Below are positions 1-8,057 of a stretch of 64,000 nt of DNA, piece by piece. This DNA is from Aeromonas veronii (GTDB lineage Bacteria > Pseudomonadota > Gammaproteobacteria > Enterobacterales > Aeromonadaceae), in assembly GCF_040215105.1 (NCBI RefSeq), contig NZ_CP157875.1, positions 4,011,501 through 4,075,500 of the forward strand, given 5' to 3'. A model generated the notes under the pieces. That model was not told where the DNA came from. It ran no database searches and worked only from the letters and a program-made list of their open reading frames with translations. Position numbers and translations under genes: made by a program. Positions within the stretch are counted from its first letter, which is position 1; each line of letters starts with the position of its first letter.

Positions 1-1
1 C

Positions 2-523
2 TTCATCAACGTGCAGGATGATGCGCTCAAGAGCAGCATGGCGGCAACCGCAGGCGGTTTCTCCAGCGCCGTGCAACTGGCCCACGCGGGCTGGGCCGTC
101 AAGGTGAAGGGGGAGCCGCTGGCACTCTATAACTTTAGCGGCATGGGCAAACAGGATCTCGACATCAACAGCCTGGGTTGGCCGGTGGGTACCAAGGAAG
201 ATCAGGGAGGCCAGGGGCCGGATACCGTCTTCCCGGGGGGAGAGAGCGATCAGATCTCCGTCAGCAGCCGGGACGACTGCGAGAGCCTGTTCGGGGGTCT
301 GCTCGATACCGGTCAGACTGCTGAAGATGAGCTCCACACCGATTCGGACAGCGACTATATCTCCCGGCTCATCCCCGCCGACAGCCAGAGCGTCGGCAGC
401 CTGCGCCACGACAACTGCCGCTATACCCTGCGGGATTCCATCGGCCGCTTCCCTGCCCATCCGGACGGGCTGGCGTTTGACTACAACAGCATCACCGGCG
501 CCGTGACTCGCAACTTTCAGTGA
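2..523 (+). CDS. MSHA-type (type IV) pilin-like protein, C-terminal part
   Basis: The reading frame is already open at the left edge, so the prepilin leader and most of the hydrophobic N-terminal helix lie outside the window. The first visible residues ([12 protein letters not shown]) match the segment that follows the N-terminal helix in MSHA pilins such as MshA and MshB. The remainder is a globular pilin domain with two cysteines (in RDDCESLF and HDNCRY) that could form the usual C-terminal disulfide loop, and it ends in [10 protein letters not shown], like the last strand of MSHA pilins. It would be a subunit or minor subunit of a surface pilus. Which msh gene it is cannot be told without the upstream genes. 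The 3' end overlaps the convergent small gene at 492-674 by 32 bp. Confidence 0.6.
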   Translation, partial: FINVQDDALKSSMAATAGGFSSAVQLAHAGWAVKVKGEPLALYNFSGMGKQDLDINSLGWPVGTKEDQGGQGPDTVFPGGESDQISVSSRDDCESLFGGLLDTGQTAEDELHTDSDSDYISRLIPADSQSVGSLRHDNCRYTLRDSIGRFPAHPDGLAFDYNSITGAVTRNFQ

Positions 524-674
524 GGGATGAGGGGGCCTCCGCCATGGCAGTCTCCCGATGATCTTCCTCTTCCCGGCGTACCGGCACGCAGCAGCGCCGG
601 TTCTCGGGAGTGAGTCCCCACTCCTGGCACCAAGCATCGTAACGGGCCAACCAGCGTAACAAGATACCCTTCAT
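492..674 (-). CDS. Small DUF5363-type protein
   Basis: This 60-residue protein starts [17 protein letters not shown] and continues with [16 protein letters not shown]. The pattern of an amphipathic, Trp- and Arg-rich helix followed by a CC-x-P motif is what I recall of the DUF5363 family, whose function is unknown. A longer open frame runs up to 767, but the start at 674 is preceded by a strong ribosome binding site (AGAGGAG, about 7 nt away), and the upstream extension overlaps the GNAT gene and lacks family-like sequence. It follows the GNAT gene on the same strand, so the two are probably co-transcribed. Confidence 0.6.
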   Translation of the reverse strand: MKGILLRWLARYDAWCQEWGLTPENRRCCVPVRREEEDHRETAMAEAPSSLTESCESRRR

Positions 675-756
675 CAACGTTCTCCTCTTCTTATCGGACC
701 AGTCGATACGCTGCCCCATTGCGGCTTGCCCATCCAGCACCATCGGGCCAACGGCG

Positions 757-1269
757 TCATGGGGCACTGGACGGCAACAGCAGGCTCATGCTGATCTCGT
801 CGACATAACCCTCGTCCAGTCGATACGCCTGCCGCCGCAACCCCTCATCCATGAAACCGCACTTGCGGTAGAGAGAGTGGGCCACCTCGTTATGGGCCAT
901 GACCCCCAATTCCAGCCGGCTGACCCCAAGGTCGCTGGCGGCTGCAATGAGAGTGCGCAGCAAACGCTCTCCCCAACCCTGGCCACGCGCACCAGACCGC
1001 AACCCCATCACCACCAGTGCACAGTGACGATTGCGCTGCAGGTTCCCTCCCAGCAGGACGGCAAAGCCCTGGACCTCGCCAGCCAGCTCCAGCAGCCACA
1101 TGCGCTGATTGGGGCTGGCTGTCATGGTCGCCAGACGCTGGCGCTGCCCCTCGATATCCGAGGGCCGCTCCCCCGCCTCATAGAGCATGAAGCGGGTCTC
1201 CCCGTCCAGTTGCCGGAAGAAGCGATCCAGTGCGGCGGCATCTTCCACTCCTGCCAGACGAACGCTCAT
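757..1269 (-). CDS. GNAT-family N-acetyltransferase
   Basis: The 170-residue protein shows the GNAT fold order: an N-terminal strand and helix (SVRLAGVEDAAALDRFF), a central beta strand (HCALVVMGLRSGARGQGWG) containing the acetyl-CoA pyrophosphate loop RGQGWG, and the C-terminal AHSLYRKCGFMDEG motif. It should transfer an acetyl group from acetyl-CoA to an amine; the acceptor cannot be predicted. The open frame extends to 1311, but the start at 1269 has a good GAAGGAG site 7 nt upstream, and the longer version would run through the terminator at 1296-1325. The small DUF5363-type gene follows it. Confidence 0.8.
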   Translation of the reverse strand: MSVRLAGVEDAAALDRFFRQLDGETRFMLYEAGERPSDIEGQRQRLATMTASPNQRMWLLELAGEVQGFAVLLGGNLQRNRHCALVVMGLRSGARGQGWGERLLRTLIAAASDLGVSRLELGVMAHNEVAHSLYRKCGFMDEGLRRQAYRLDEGYVDEISMSLLLPSSAP

Positions 1270-1295
1270 CCCTGCTTGCTCCTTCCTGCGGCCAT

Positions 1296-1325
1296 AAAAA
1301 AACGACTCCATGTGGAGTCGTTTTT
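1296..1325 (-). terminator. Rho-independent terminator after the rlmD region
   Basis: A perfect inverted repeat (ACGACTCCA / TGGAGTCGT) with almost no loop is flanked by A7 and T5 tracts, so it can stop transcription in both directions. It separates the rlmD repeat region from the GNAT gene. Confidence 0.85.
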
Positions 1326-1354
1326 ATCAGAGCCATCTGGCTAATTCAATTCAC

Positions 1355-1620
1355 GCCTTGGCAGGCAGGCTCAGGCGGGCGACGGCCTCTACGTGCATGG
1401 CCGAGAGGGAACATGTCCATCGGCAGAATGCCTGTCTATCCGGTGTCAATCGGCCTTGGCAGGCAGGCTCAGACGGGCGACGGCCTCTACGTGCATGGAC
1501 GAGAGGGAACATGTCCATCGGCAGAATGCCTGTCTATCCAGTGTCAATCGGCCTTGGCAGGCAGGCTCAGACGGGCGACGGCTTCTACGTGCATGGAGTG
1601 TGGGAACATGTCCACCGGCT
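1355..1620 (-). repeat. 98-bp tandem repeats made from the rlmD 3' end
   Basis: Three copies start at 1355, 1453 and 1551, with a period of 98 bp. The third copy is the real 3' end of rlmD (the codons ending in SLPAKAD and the stop at 1544). The two copies further downstream repeat the last ~20 codons, the stop region and about 28 bp of spacer. Copies differ at a few positions, and the MFPHSMH segment of the gene is altered in the downstream copies (GAGAGGGAACATGTCC instead of the genic bases). Confidence 0.85.
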
Positions 1621-2896
1621 GCACCTCGTCCAGCACGAAGCCCTGCTTGACCAGCCAGGCCAGATCCCGGGCCAGGGTCTGGGGATTGCAGGAGACATAG
1701 ACCAGCCGGCGCGGCGCCATGGCGACCAGGGTCTGCAGCACCGCCTTGTCGCAGCCTTTACGGGGCGGATCCATCACCACCACGTCGGCGCTCACTCCCT
1801 GGGTGTGCAGCTCGGGCATCAGTTGCTCGGCTTTGCCCACGTGGAACTCGGTGTGCTCGATGCCGTTCAGGGCCGCGTTGCGACGGGCGTCGTTGATGGC
1901 GCTCTCCACCGACTCGATCCCCACCACCCGGGCCGCCTTGTTCGCCAGGAACAGGGAGATGGTGCCGATGCCACAGTAGATGTCGAACACCGTCTCGCTG
2001 CCGGTCAGCTCGCAGTACTCCAGGGCCTTGGAGTAGAGCACGTCGGTCTGGCTCGGGTTGTTCTGGAAGAAGGAGAGGGGCGAGATCTCGAACGCGAGTT
2101 CGTGGATCTGGTCGCGGATCACCCCTTCCCCCAGCAGTACCCGGTTGCGATCCCCGAGGATACGGTTGGTCCGCTCCTCGTTGATGTTCTGCACCAGGGT
2201 GGTAATGGGCAGATCGCTCAGGGCGGCCAGCAGCTCGGCTTCAAACGGCAGGGTCTCCCCCAGAGTGACCAGTACCACCATCAGCTCGCCGCTCTTGAAG
2301 CCCTTGCGGGTCATAAGGTTGCGCACACAGCCGCTGTGGTTCACCTCGTCATAAGCCTGGATCTCGTGCTCACGCATCCAGTGGCGCAGGCGGGCGTTGA
2401 GTTCCACGTGCAAGGCGTCCTGCACCGCGCAGTCGTCGGCGGTGATGAGATCGTGGGAGTGCTTGCGATAGAAGCCAAGCTCGGCGCCAGCCTCGGTGCC
2501 GCGCACCGCATACTGCGCCTTGTTGCGATAGGCAAACGGGCTGTCCATGCCGAGGATGGGGTTGACCCGGGTCACCAGTCCGGCTTGAGCCAGCGCACTC
2601 TCCACCAGGGATTGCTTGAGCGTGAGCTGCGCCGGATAGGCAAGGGGGCGCACCTGGCAGCCACCGCATTCGGTGTTGGGGCAGAAATCCGGTACCCGAT
2701 CGGCGGACGGCTGGGTCAGTTCCACCAGCTTGCCGTGCAGATAGTTGGGTTTGACTTCGGAAAGCTCCACCAACGCCTGCTCACCGGGCAGCAACCCTTC
2801 GACAAACAGGGGGCGATCGAACAGGCGTCCCTTGCCATCCCCTTTGTCGGTCAGTTCCAGAATATCGATCTGATGTTGGTGTCCCACTAACGGCAT
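1544..2896 (-). CDS. rlmD: 23S rRNA (uracil-C5)-methyltransferase, RumA/TrmA family
   Basis: A SAM-dependent RNA m5U methyltransferase of about 450 residues. The N-terminus carries a TRAM-like domain (HQIDILELTDKGDGKG), followed by a cysteine cluster (FCPNTECGGC plus DDCAVQ) typical of the 4Fe-4S site in RumA proteins. The C-terminal Rossmann domain shows FDIYCGIGTISLFLA (SAM loop), VVMDPPRKG and YVSCNPQTLARD, which holds the catalytic Cys. An upstream TTG extends the frame to 2941, but ATG 2896 has a GGAG site at a good distance. The sequence resembles the broad-specificity RlmCD of Gram-positive bacteria more than E. coli RlmD, so the exact target uridine is uncertain. The 3' end is duplicated downstream. 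Confidence 0.8.
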   Translation of the reverse strand: MPLVGHQHQIDILELTDKGDGKGRLFDRPLFVEGLLPGEQALVELSEVKPNYLHGKLVELTQPSADRVPDFCPNTECGGCQVRPLAYPAQLTLKQSLVESALAQAGLVTRVNPILGMDSPFAYRNKAQYAVRGTEAGAELGFYRKHSHDLITADDCAVQDALHVELNARLRHWMREHEIQAYDEVNHSGCVRNLMTRKGFKSGELMVVLVTLGETLPFEAELLAALSDLPITTLVQNINEERTNRILGDRNRVLLGEGVIRDQIHELAFEISPLSFFQNNPSQTDVLYSKALEYCELTGSETVFDIYCGIGTISLFLANKAARVVGIESVESAINDARRNAALNGIEHTEFHVGKAEQLMPELHTQGVSADVVVMDPPRKGCDKAVLQTLVAMAPRRLVYVSCNPQTLARDLAWLVKQGFVLDEVQPVDMFPHSMHVEAVARLSLPAKAD

Positions 2897-3127
2897 GAGC
2901 GGCTCCGAAGGCATGAATAAAGAAGGATGAAAGCAGGGCAAGCCCGGCTACCCCGAATAAAGGGTGGCAGAGTTTAGCGGAGATCCACACAAAATGCAGG
3001 CATAAAAACACGCCGACTCGCAGACGACATCACTACGGGCACAGGGAAGGGCAAGCCGCTCAGACCTGCTTGGGGAAGATAGGATGGAACCTTATCGAGG
3101 CGACAACCCGACACAGCAGCCAGACAA

Positions 3128-3157
3128 TAAAAAAGCCGCCGGACAGAGCCCGGCGGC
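3128..3157 (-). terminator. Rho-independent terminator of amtB
   Basis: On the minus strand a GCCGCCGGG/TCCGGCGGC stem with a short loop is followed by T6. It lies 24 bp after the amtB stop codon. Confidence 0.85.
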
Positions 3158-3180
3158 AAACTTCTCAATGGGAACTTCTA

Positions 3181-4590
3181 TTACAAACTGTACGCTTTCT
3201 CGCCATGGCTGGTCACATCCAGCCCTTCGCGCTCGGCGTCTTCCTTCACTCGCAGACCCACCAGCAGGTCCACCAGCTTGTAGGCCACGACAGAGACCAC
3301 GGCGGTCCAGGCGACCGTCACCAACACCCCGATGACCTGCACCTTGACCTGCGCCAGGATGGAGTAGCCTTCGGCGACCTGGTTGGTCACATAGTCCCAC
3401 ACCCCGGTACCGCCCAGATCCGGGCTGGCAAACACCCCGGTCAGCACCGCACCCAGGATCCCGCACACCCCGTGCAGGCCGAACACATCCAGGCTGTCAT
3501 CGGCCCCCAGCAGACGCTTGAGACCGTGTACGCCCCACAGACCGGCGACCCCGCTCAGCAGGCCGATGATGAGGCCACCACCGACACCGACGAAACCGGC
3601 CGCCGGGGTGATGGCGACCAGACCGGCCACCGCACCCGATACCGCCCCCAGCAGGGAGGGACGACCCTTCATCAGCCATTCGGCGAAGGTCCAGGAAAGA
3701 GCTGCCGCCGCCGGCGCCACCCAGGTATTGATCAGGGCCAGGGCAGCCGTGCCGCTCGCTTCCAGCGCAGAGCCCGCGTTGAAGCCGAACCAGCCGAACC
3801 AGAGCAGGGCGGCACCTATCATGGTCATGGTCAGGCTGTGAGGCGTCATGGGATCACGGCCGTAGCCCACCCGCTTGCCCGCCATGAAGGCCCCCACCAG
3901 ACCGGCCACCGCCGCGTTGATGTGCACCACGGTACCGCCGGCAAAGTCGAGGGCGCCATGCTGGAACAGATAACCGGCAGTGGCACCGGCCGCTTCGGCC
4001 GCGGCGGCATCGGTATAGGCATCGGGACCGGCCCAGTACCACACCATGTGCGCCATCGGGATGTAGGCGAAGGTGAACCAGATCACCGCGAACAGCAGCA
4101 CCGCCGAGAACTTCATCCGTTCGGCAAAGCCACCGACGATGAGGCCGCAGGTGATGGCCGCGAAGGCCCCCTGGAACACCACGAAGATGAACTCGCTGAT
4201 CCCCACGCCCTTGCTGAAGGTGGCACCGATGGAATCAGGGGTGATCCCCATCAGCAGCACCTTGTCGAAGGAGCCGTAGAAGGCGCCCCCTTCGGTGAAG
4301 GCCAGGGAGTAGCCATAGACCACCCAGAGCACGGTGATGAGGCAGAACAGGGTGAACACCTGCATCAGCACGCTCAGCATATTCTTGGCGCGCACCAGAC
4401 CACCGTAGAACAGGGCCAGCCCGGGGATCGACATCAAGATCACCAGGGCCGCGGCCACCATCAGCCAGGTATTGTCTCCCTTGTTGATGGTGACGGTCGC
4501 CGCCTGCACGGCCACTTCTTCGGCCCAACCTGGGGTGGCCATGGTGGCGCCCAGCGCCAGCAGGCCAGTCATTACGAGTCTCTTGAACAT
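3181..4590 (-). CDS. amtB: Ammonium channel/transporter Amt
   Basis: A 469-residue inner-membrane channel for NH4+/NH3, with a cleavable N-terminal signal (ending near GWAEE) and about eleven transmembrane segments. The twin pore histidines of the family are visible in VVHINAAVAG and GLHGVCGILG, and the GGLVRAKN and HMVWYWAGPDAY segments are conserved too. The start at 4590 has an AAGGAGAG site; the frame extends to 4650 without a good site. No glnK gene lies next to it, unlike the usual glnK-amtB operon. A sigma-54 promoter (4736-4751) and NtrC-type sites (4803-4819, 4845-4861) are visible upstream, so induction under nitrogen limitation is expected. Confidence 0.92.
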   Translation of the reverse strand: MFKRLVMTGLLALGATMATPGWAEEVAVQAATVTINKGDNTWLMVAAALVILMSIPGLALFYGGLVRAKNMLSVLMQVFTLFCLITVLWVVYGYSLAFTEGGAFYGSFDKVLLMGITPDSIGATFSKGVGISEFIFVVFQGAFAAITCGLIVGGFAERMKFSAVLLFAVIWFTFAYIPMAHMVWYWAGPDAYTDAAAAEAAGATAGYLFQHGALDFAGGTVVHINAAVAGLVGAFMAGKRVGYGRDPMTPHSLTMTMIGAALLWFGWFGFNAGSALEASGTAALALINTWVAPAAAALSWTFAEWLMKGRPSLLGAVSGAVAGLVAITPAAGFVGVGGGLIIGLLSGVAGLWGVHGLKRLLGADDSLDVFGLHGVCGILGAVLTGVFASPDLGGTGVWDYVTNQVAEGYSILAQVKVQVIGVLVTVAWTAVVSVVAYKLVDLLVGLRVKEDAEREGLDVTSHGEKAYSL

Positions 4591-4735
4591 ACAGCCCTCT
4601 CCTTGTCGTCCCGGCACCTGGCCGGGTCCATGTCCTGATATGAATGTCACACTCGGCTATTTACTCACATCGTCAAACCGGTATTGCCCCTCTGCCGATC
4701 CCGTCGGGATCATCATGGCGACATGAATCTTTTAA

Positions 4736-4751
4736 AGCATAAAGCAGGCCA
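4736..4751 (-). promoter_or_regulatory. Sigma-54 (RpoN) promoter of amtB
   Basis: The minus strand reads TGGCCTGCTTTATGCT. The -24 GG and -12 GC doublets are exactly 10 bases apart, as the sigma-54 consensus TGGCAC-N5-TTGCW needs. The predicted transcription start is near 4725, leaving a leader of about 135 nt before amtB. Confidence 0.7.
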
Positions 4752-4802
4752 AAAAATATAATTCATATATTTCAATGCGTTGAGGTGACTGGCGATGCGC
4801 AA

Positions 4803-4819
4803 TGCACCATGATGGCGCA
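4803..4819. promoter_or_regulatory. NtrC-binding site (strong) upstream of amtB
   Basis: TGCACCATGATGGCGCA matches the NtrC palindrome TGCACCA-N3-TGGTGCA except for one base. Its centre is about 86 bp upstream of the predicted start site, a normal enhancer distance for sigma-54 promoters. Confidence 0.7.
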
Positions 4820-4844
4820 GCCTGACCATCAAGGAGAAGGAGAT

Positions 4845-4861
4845 CGCACTCCTGCTGTGCA
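4845..4861. promoter_or_regulatory. Possible second, weaker NtrC site
   Basis: CGCACTCCTGCTGTGCA keeps the outer GCAC/GTGC arms but not the inner ones. Its centre is 42 bp (about four helical turns) from the strong site, which would place both NtrC dimers on the same DNA face. Confidence 0.4.
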
Positions 4862-5484
4862 GCCGCCGCAGGTCGCACCAAGATGGGACGGGATGTCAGC
4901 GCCTAACCGCAGGCGCGCCGTTCTATCTGGGCCGGGGCATTGGAGCATCGAGGCATCAGGCATCGAGGCGCTGGGACGTTCTCCACCCTGGCTGACACGG
5001 CACATGCCGCGCGATGCCCGCGCAAACAGGGTGACCGAATGTGGCGGGGAGATAGGAGAGAGCCCCAGTGGCGACGCCATATCGCCATATGAAGAGAGAT
5101 AAAGAAGAGAAATGCCGCCTCAGGCCGCCGACCCATCGCCGGGCAATGCCTCCCGGCCCCGCCAAGAGCCGTGATGATGGGGAACCCGCCGCCTGGTGGC
5201 ATTTATAAAATAAATGGATTGCCTGTTTTCATTAACGAATCGAATGATGTGATGGCCCGGATCCGGGGCATGGCGGCCATACAGGACGTGAACTTGGCTG
5301 CGAGGAGAGGATCCCGGCATTCGATCCGGAGGTCGGTGGCGATGCCTTGCGACCCGGGCATGGCGATCGCGCTCTGCCCAGACGGGTGACCCCGGCAGTC
5401 AGGGCTGGCGAGCCCCGGATATTCCGGGTGATACTGGCTGCACGCAACCCCGCATCACTCGCTCCATCACCGCCAGAGGGCCTC

Positions 5485-5853
5485 ATGAGCAACCTTAACA
5501 TCACCGAAATCAAGGCCTTCGTGCCTGCCCGCGGCTTCGCCCTGTCCAAACAGTTCTATCAGGATCTTGGCTTCACCCTGGCCTCGGATGGCGGCGGGGT
5601 CGCCTATTTCCATTTCGGGGAGGTGAGCTTCCTGCTGCAGGATCATTGCCACGAGCAGCTGGCCGAGCACTTCATGATGCACATCCTGGTGGAAGATGTG
5701 GCGGCCTGGTGGACCCACGTCAATGCCAGCGGGGTCGCCGCCCGCTACGGCGTCAGGGTCACCGAGATCGTCACCCAGCCCTGGCGAATGCAGGATTTCT
5801 GTCTGTATGACCCGTCCGGCGTGCTGTGGCGCATCGCCCAGAACATCGACTAA
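5485..5853 (+). CDS. VOC (glyoxalase/bleomycin-resistance fold) family protein
   Basis: The 122-residue protein starts at MSNLNITEIKAFVPARG, has the paired beta-alpha-beta-beta-beta units of the vicinal oxygen chelate fold (FALSKQFYQDLGF, FHFGEVSFLLQ, HILVEDVAAWW), and ends LYDPSGVLWRIAQN, the usual VOC C-terminus. Possible metal ligands are the glutamate in FGEVSF and residues near HFMMHILVED. The substrate cannot be inferred. An AGAGGG ribosome binding site precedes ATG 5485; the upstream extension to 5347 has no such support. It is the last chromosomal gene before the integrated element. Confidence 0.8.
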   Translation: MSNLNITEIKAFVPARGFALSKQFYQDLGFTLASDGGGVAYFHFGEVSFLLQDHCHEQLAEHFMMHILVEDVAAWWTHVNASGVAARYGVRVTEIVTQPWRMQDFCLYDPSGVLWRIAQNID

Positions 5854-5872
5854 AGCCTCTGCAAACCCAGAA

Positions 5873-5906
5873 AAACAAAAGGCCATCCGCGAGGATGGCC
5901 TTTTGT
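5873..5906. terminator. Bidirectional terminator beside the left end of the element
   Basis: A perfect stem (GGCCATCC/GGATGGCC, loop GCGA) is flanked by an A-rich and a T-rich tract, so it can end the VOC transcript. Before integration it may also have ended the tRNA-Leu transcript from the other side. Confidence 0.8.
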
Positions 5907-5931
5907 CATGAATCTGTATGGTGCCGGGGTC
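5907..5931. repeat. Putative left attachment site (degenerate copy of tRNA-Leu 3' end)
   Basis: This stretch reads like 19640-19668: CATGAA-CTGTA-TATGGTGCC-GGGGTC is shared, with a missing base inside the CCC of the tRNA acceptor end and a 3-base gap before it. It is an imperfect direct repeat of the tRNA-Leu 3' end, as expected at the far end of an element inserted by a P4-type integrase. Confidence 0.6.
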
Positions 5932-5995
5932 TCTATCGAATTGTGAATTTATGAGATTGATCTTAAAGGAAAATTATAGATGTGAATTTCACTTA

Positions 5996-6015
5996 TACCC
6001 CCAAAAATACCCCCA
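5996..6015. promoter_or_regulatory. Integrase arm-type sites, left end
   Basis: Two TACCCCCA boxes 12 bp apart. The same arrangement recurs at 19522-19541, with a different 4-base spacer. Confidence 0.55.
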
Positions 6016-6300
6016 CATCAGTGACAGTGGTTGCTGTCTCCTCTAATCAGTAAGGGATATCTCAGGGGCAAGCCCCTTCCCTGTCCCGGGGAAATGATCC
6101 CTGTTCAGGGGGCGGTGAAGGGCCGTGTCACCCAGGTAACCCCCTAGGTTTGGTCACCGGCGTACCGGTCTGCCCCGCCGAAATCTCGGGTTAGGTCATC
6201 AGCAACACCAAGAGCAACTGAGTAGAGGTCAGTTCCCTACCGCTCTCACTTCCTGGCTTCATACCCACCGTGTTGTTCTTTGTGCCGATGTATTTCGTTT

Positions 6301-6459
6301 TGCGCAGAACTGCGCAATTGCGCAATCTCCAGAACCCTCATCTCCTCCCCAGGCCTTGCCACGCCTCGAACGTCCTATATTGGGCTACCCGTTGCTTTTC
6401 GCTTTTGCGCAGCTCCAGTGCGCAGAGAAGTGCGCAATTTGCGCAGTTTGTAGTGCGCA
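6301..6459. repeat. Cluster of eight palindromic TGCGCA boxes
   Basis: Copies start at 6301, 6311, 6319, 6406, 6419, 6431, 6440 and 6454, most flanked by A/T. They form two groups of three and five, with spacings of 8-14 bp within a group. This suggests a binding region for a protein of the element. Confidence 0.6.
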
Positions 6460-6918
6460 GTTCAGAGGAGATTGTGCAGGTACTGATAGGGGCAAGTGGC
6501 CGGCCCAGGAGGGGTGGTTCATTCGGTAGCTGTGGGAGGTCGTTCCACCTGCCATGGCAGGAGCGCTCCATCACCCCCTTAGCTTTCTGCCGGCTTAGGC
6601 GCGGAGTTTGCGGTCAGTAGCGGTACCGGGTGTAACGGAGCCCAGTCCAGTTAGGCGCGGAGTTACTGCGATCGGAGCGGTGGAGCATGGGCCGTATCAG
6701 AGAAACCACGACACTGTCACTGCAGAGAACCACCTGGTGAGCACAGCTAATGGCCAGGGAATGGCGCCGCATAAACAGAGCCCACCAGATGGTAGCAGGG
6801 AGCATATCTGATTCGGCAGAAAATACTCCCATATTGCTAATCTTTGGGTTGTCAGGGTAGTAAAGGGAATGGCTGAGAGTTCATATTGTGAGCTCGTTCT
6901 GGTTCATGAGTTAACCGG

Positions 6919-7437
6919 TTAAATTGATGGCTCCTTGCTCCAGTAGTGACGGTAATAGCCGACTAGGTTGCTGACGAGAAACAACCCTTCCATCAGTGCT
7001 GCCACAGGAGAGCCAATCAGAAAGTTGTTAACTAGCCAGCAAAGCGTGCCGAGCAGCATCCAGTGTCTTAGTTGGCGATCACTTGGGCAAAAGGCCGCAC
7101 GGGTTTGCAGCAGGCTGGCAAGCAGTCCGAGCAGATCCAGTGGTCCCCTATAGGTATTCATCACGACCGCGCAAGACAATCCCATAAAGCTCCACATCAT
7201 ATCGCGGTGTGTCACGTACATACTGGCTAGGAAGCGTAGGCTCGCCAGCCCCAGCAGGCTGGCAGCCGACCACTGCCCGAGCAGCGCGAAATGACCCGCA
7301 TTGAAAGCGCAGGATGCTGCTAAGCAGGCCAAGATCCCTTTGCGCCTTTTCAGCTGGAATGACAGTAAGTCCAGTAGCAAGGCCAGGCTCACCACCAGCT
7401 GGGACCACATAAACAGCGACATTAACCAATACTCCAT
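6919..7437 (-). CDS. YgjV-like inner-membrane protein
   Basis: A hydrophobic protein of about 170 residues with five or six predicted membrane segments (such as LVVSLALLLDLLSF and NNFLIGSPVAALMEGLFLVSN). The layout and the motifs AFNAGHFALLGQW, THRDMMW and NTYRGPLDLLGLLAS resemble the YgjV (Imp-YgjV) family, whose function is unknown. The start is uncertain: ATGs at 7458, 7437 and 7422 are all possible, and only 7422 has a GGAG at normal spacing. It lies 24-45 bp after the Crp/Fnr-type gene on the same strand and is probably co-transcribed with it. Confidence 0.7.
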   Translation of the reverse strand: MEYWLMSLFMWSQLVVSLALLLDLLSFQLKRRKGILACLAASCAFNAGHFALLGQWSAASLLGLASLRFLASMYVTHRDMMWSFMGLSCAVVMNTYRGPLDLLGLLASLLQTRAAFCPSDRQLRHWMLLGTLCWLVNNFLIGSPVAALMEGLFLVSNLVGYYRHYWSKEPSI

Positions 7438-7481
7438 TCCTTTGAGAGGAAGCAGCATGGAGGGAGGCCACTGTCACGACA

Positions 7482-8057
7482 TTAACCCCTGTTAATGCGC
7501 CGGCGGATCCGTGACAAACTGACCGGGCTTATTCCGATGTAGTTGGCGAGCTGAACCTGGCTGAGCCGTTCGGGCCAATGGGGGAAGATGCGGCACAGCT
7601 CGAGGTAGCGCTGCTCAGGGGAATGCAGTAGTAGGAAGGCTTCCTTGCGTTCCTTGTAGCCCAGTTGCTGGCGCAGTAGTGCCAGGCAGACGGGTTGCCA
7701 AGTGGGCTCACCCAGCAGGGCAAGGGGTAACCGCACCACCTGCAATGTGGTCAGCGCCTCCAGCTGGTAACCAGCGGGCTCTCCGCTCAGCCAGCTGTCA
7801 TAAAGTAGGCAGAGTTCCCCCTCGAAATAGAACTCCTTGCAGCGCTCTTGCCCATCTAGGCTGTAATGACAGGCCCGGGCCATACCACACTCGATGTAAA
7901 ACGCGGCTTCTTGGCTGGTCCCTTGGGCCAGTAGTATCTGGCCAGCAGCTAGGGTCAGCCTTGGCAGACGTTGGCACATCGTTTCGATTACTGACCGCTC
8001 TAACCCCATTGTTGTGAGAAAGTCGGTCAGAGATTGGGCCATGTAGAGGGCTGTCAT
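7482..8057 (-). CDS. Crp/Fnr-family transcriptional regulator
   Basis: The 191-residue protein has an N-terminal cyclic-nucleotide-binding-like beta roll (LTLAAGQILLAQGTSQEAAFYIECGMAR, then FYFEGELC), a dimerisation helix, and a C-terminal winged helix (LSQVQLANYIGISPVSLSRIRRRI). The cysteine cluster of Fnr is absent, and the typical cAMP-contact residues of Crp are not evident. In the recognition helix the Fnr pattern E-x-x-S-R becomes V-S-L-S-R, so it may read a different site. ATG 8057 is chosen because GGAG lies 5 nt upstream. It precedes the YgjV-like gene and may control it or itself. Confidence 0.8.
   Translation of the reverse strand: MTALYMAQSLTDFLTTMGLERSVIETMCQRLPRLTLAAGQILLAQGTSQEAAFYIECGMARACHYSLDGQERCKEFYFEGELCLLYDSWLSGEPAGYQLEALTTLQVVRLPLALLGEPTWQPVCLALLRQQLGYKERKEAFLLLHSPEQRYLELCRIFPHWPERLSQVQLANYIGISPVSLSRIRRRINRG

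Larger units (their letters stand above)
4591..5484. other. Long intergenic region between amtB and the VOC gene
   Basis: About 890 bp between divergent genes. The amtB side holds the sigma-54 promoter and NtrC-like palindromes listed separately. I see no convincing gene in the rest: the open frames here lack ribosome binding sites and recognisable sequence. Confidence 0.6.
5932..6918. other. Left arm of the element without a clear gene
   Basis: Nearly 1 kb with no convincing gene. It holds the TACCCCCA pair (5996-6015), eight TGCGCA hexamers (6301-6459), and a 14-bp direct repeat TTAGGCGCGGAGTT at 6595-6608 and 6651-6664. Open frames at 6270-6620 (+) and 6338-6574 (-) run through the TGCGCA repeats and have no ribosome binding site. 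Confidence 0.5.

Noticed and set aside
1355-1620. 98-bp repeats considered as a CRISPR or mobile repeat
   Set aside because: The unit is a copy of the adjacent rlmD 3' end with no separate spacers and no terminal inverted repeats.
3070-4638. Long plus-strand open frame (about 520 codons)
   Set aside because: Antisense to amtB; the translation is His/Gln/Gly/Asp-rich, typical of an antisense frame.
4785-5102. Plus-strand open frame of 105 codons between amtB and the VOC gene
   Set aside because: It runs across the NtrC-like sites, has no ribosome binding site and no protein-like pattern.
6270-6620. Plus-strand open frame of 116 codons in the left arm of the element
   Set aside because: No ribosome binding site, and much of it is a translation of the TGCGCA repeats (AQLRNLQ-like and RSSSAQRSAQFAQF segments); more likely a by-product of the binding sites.
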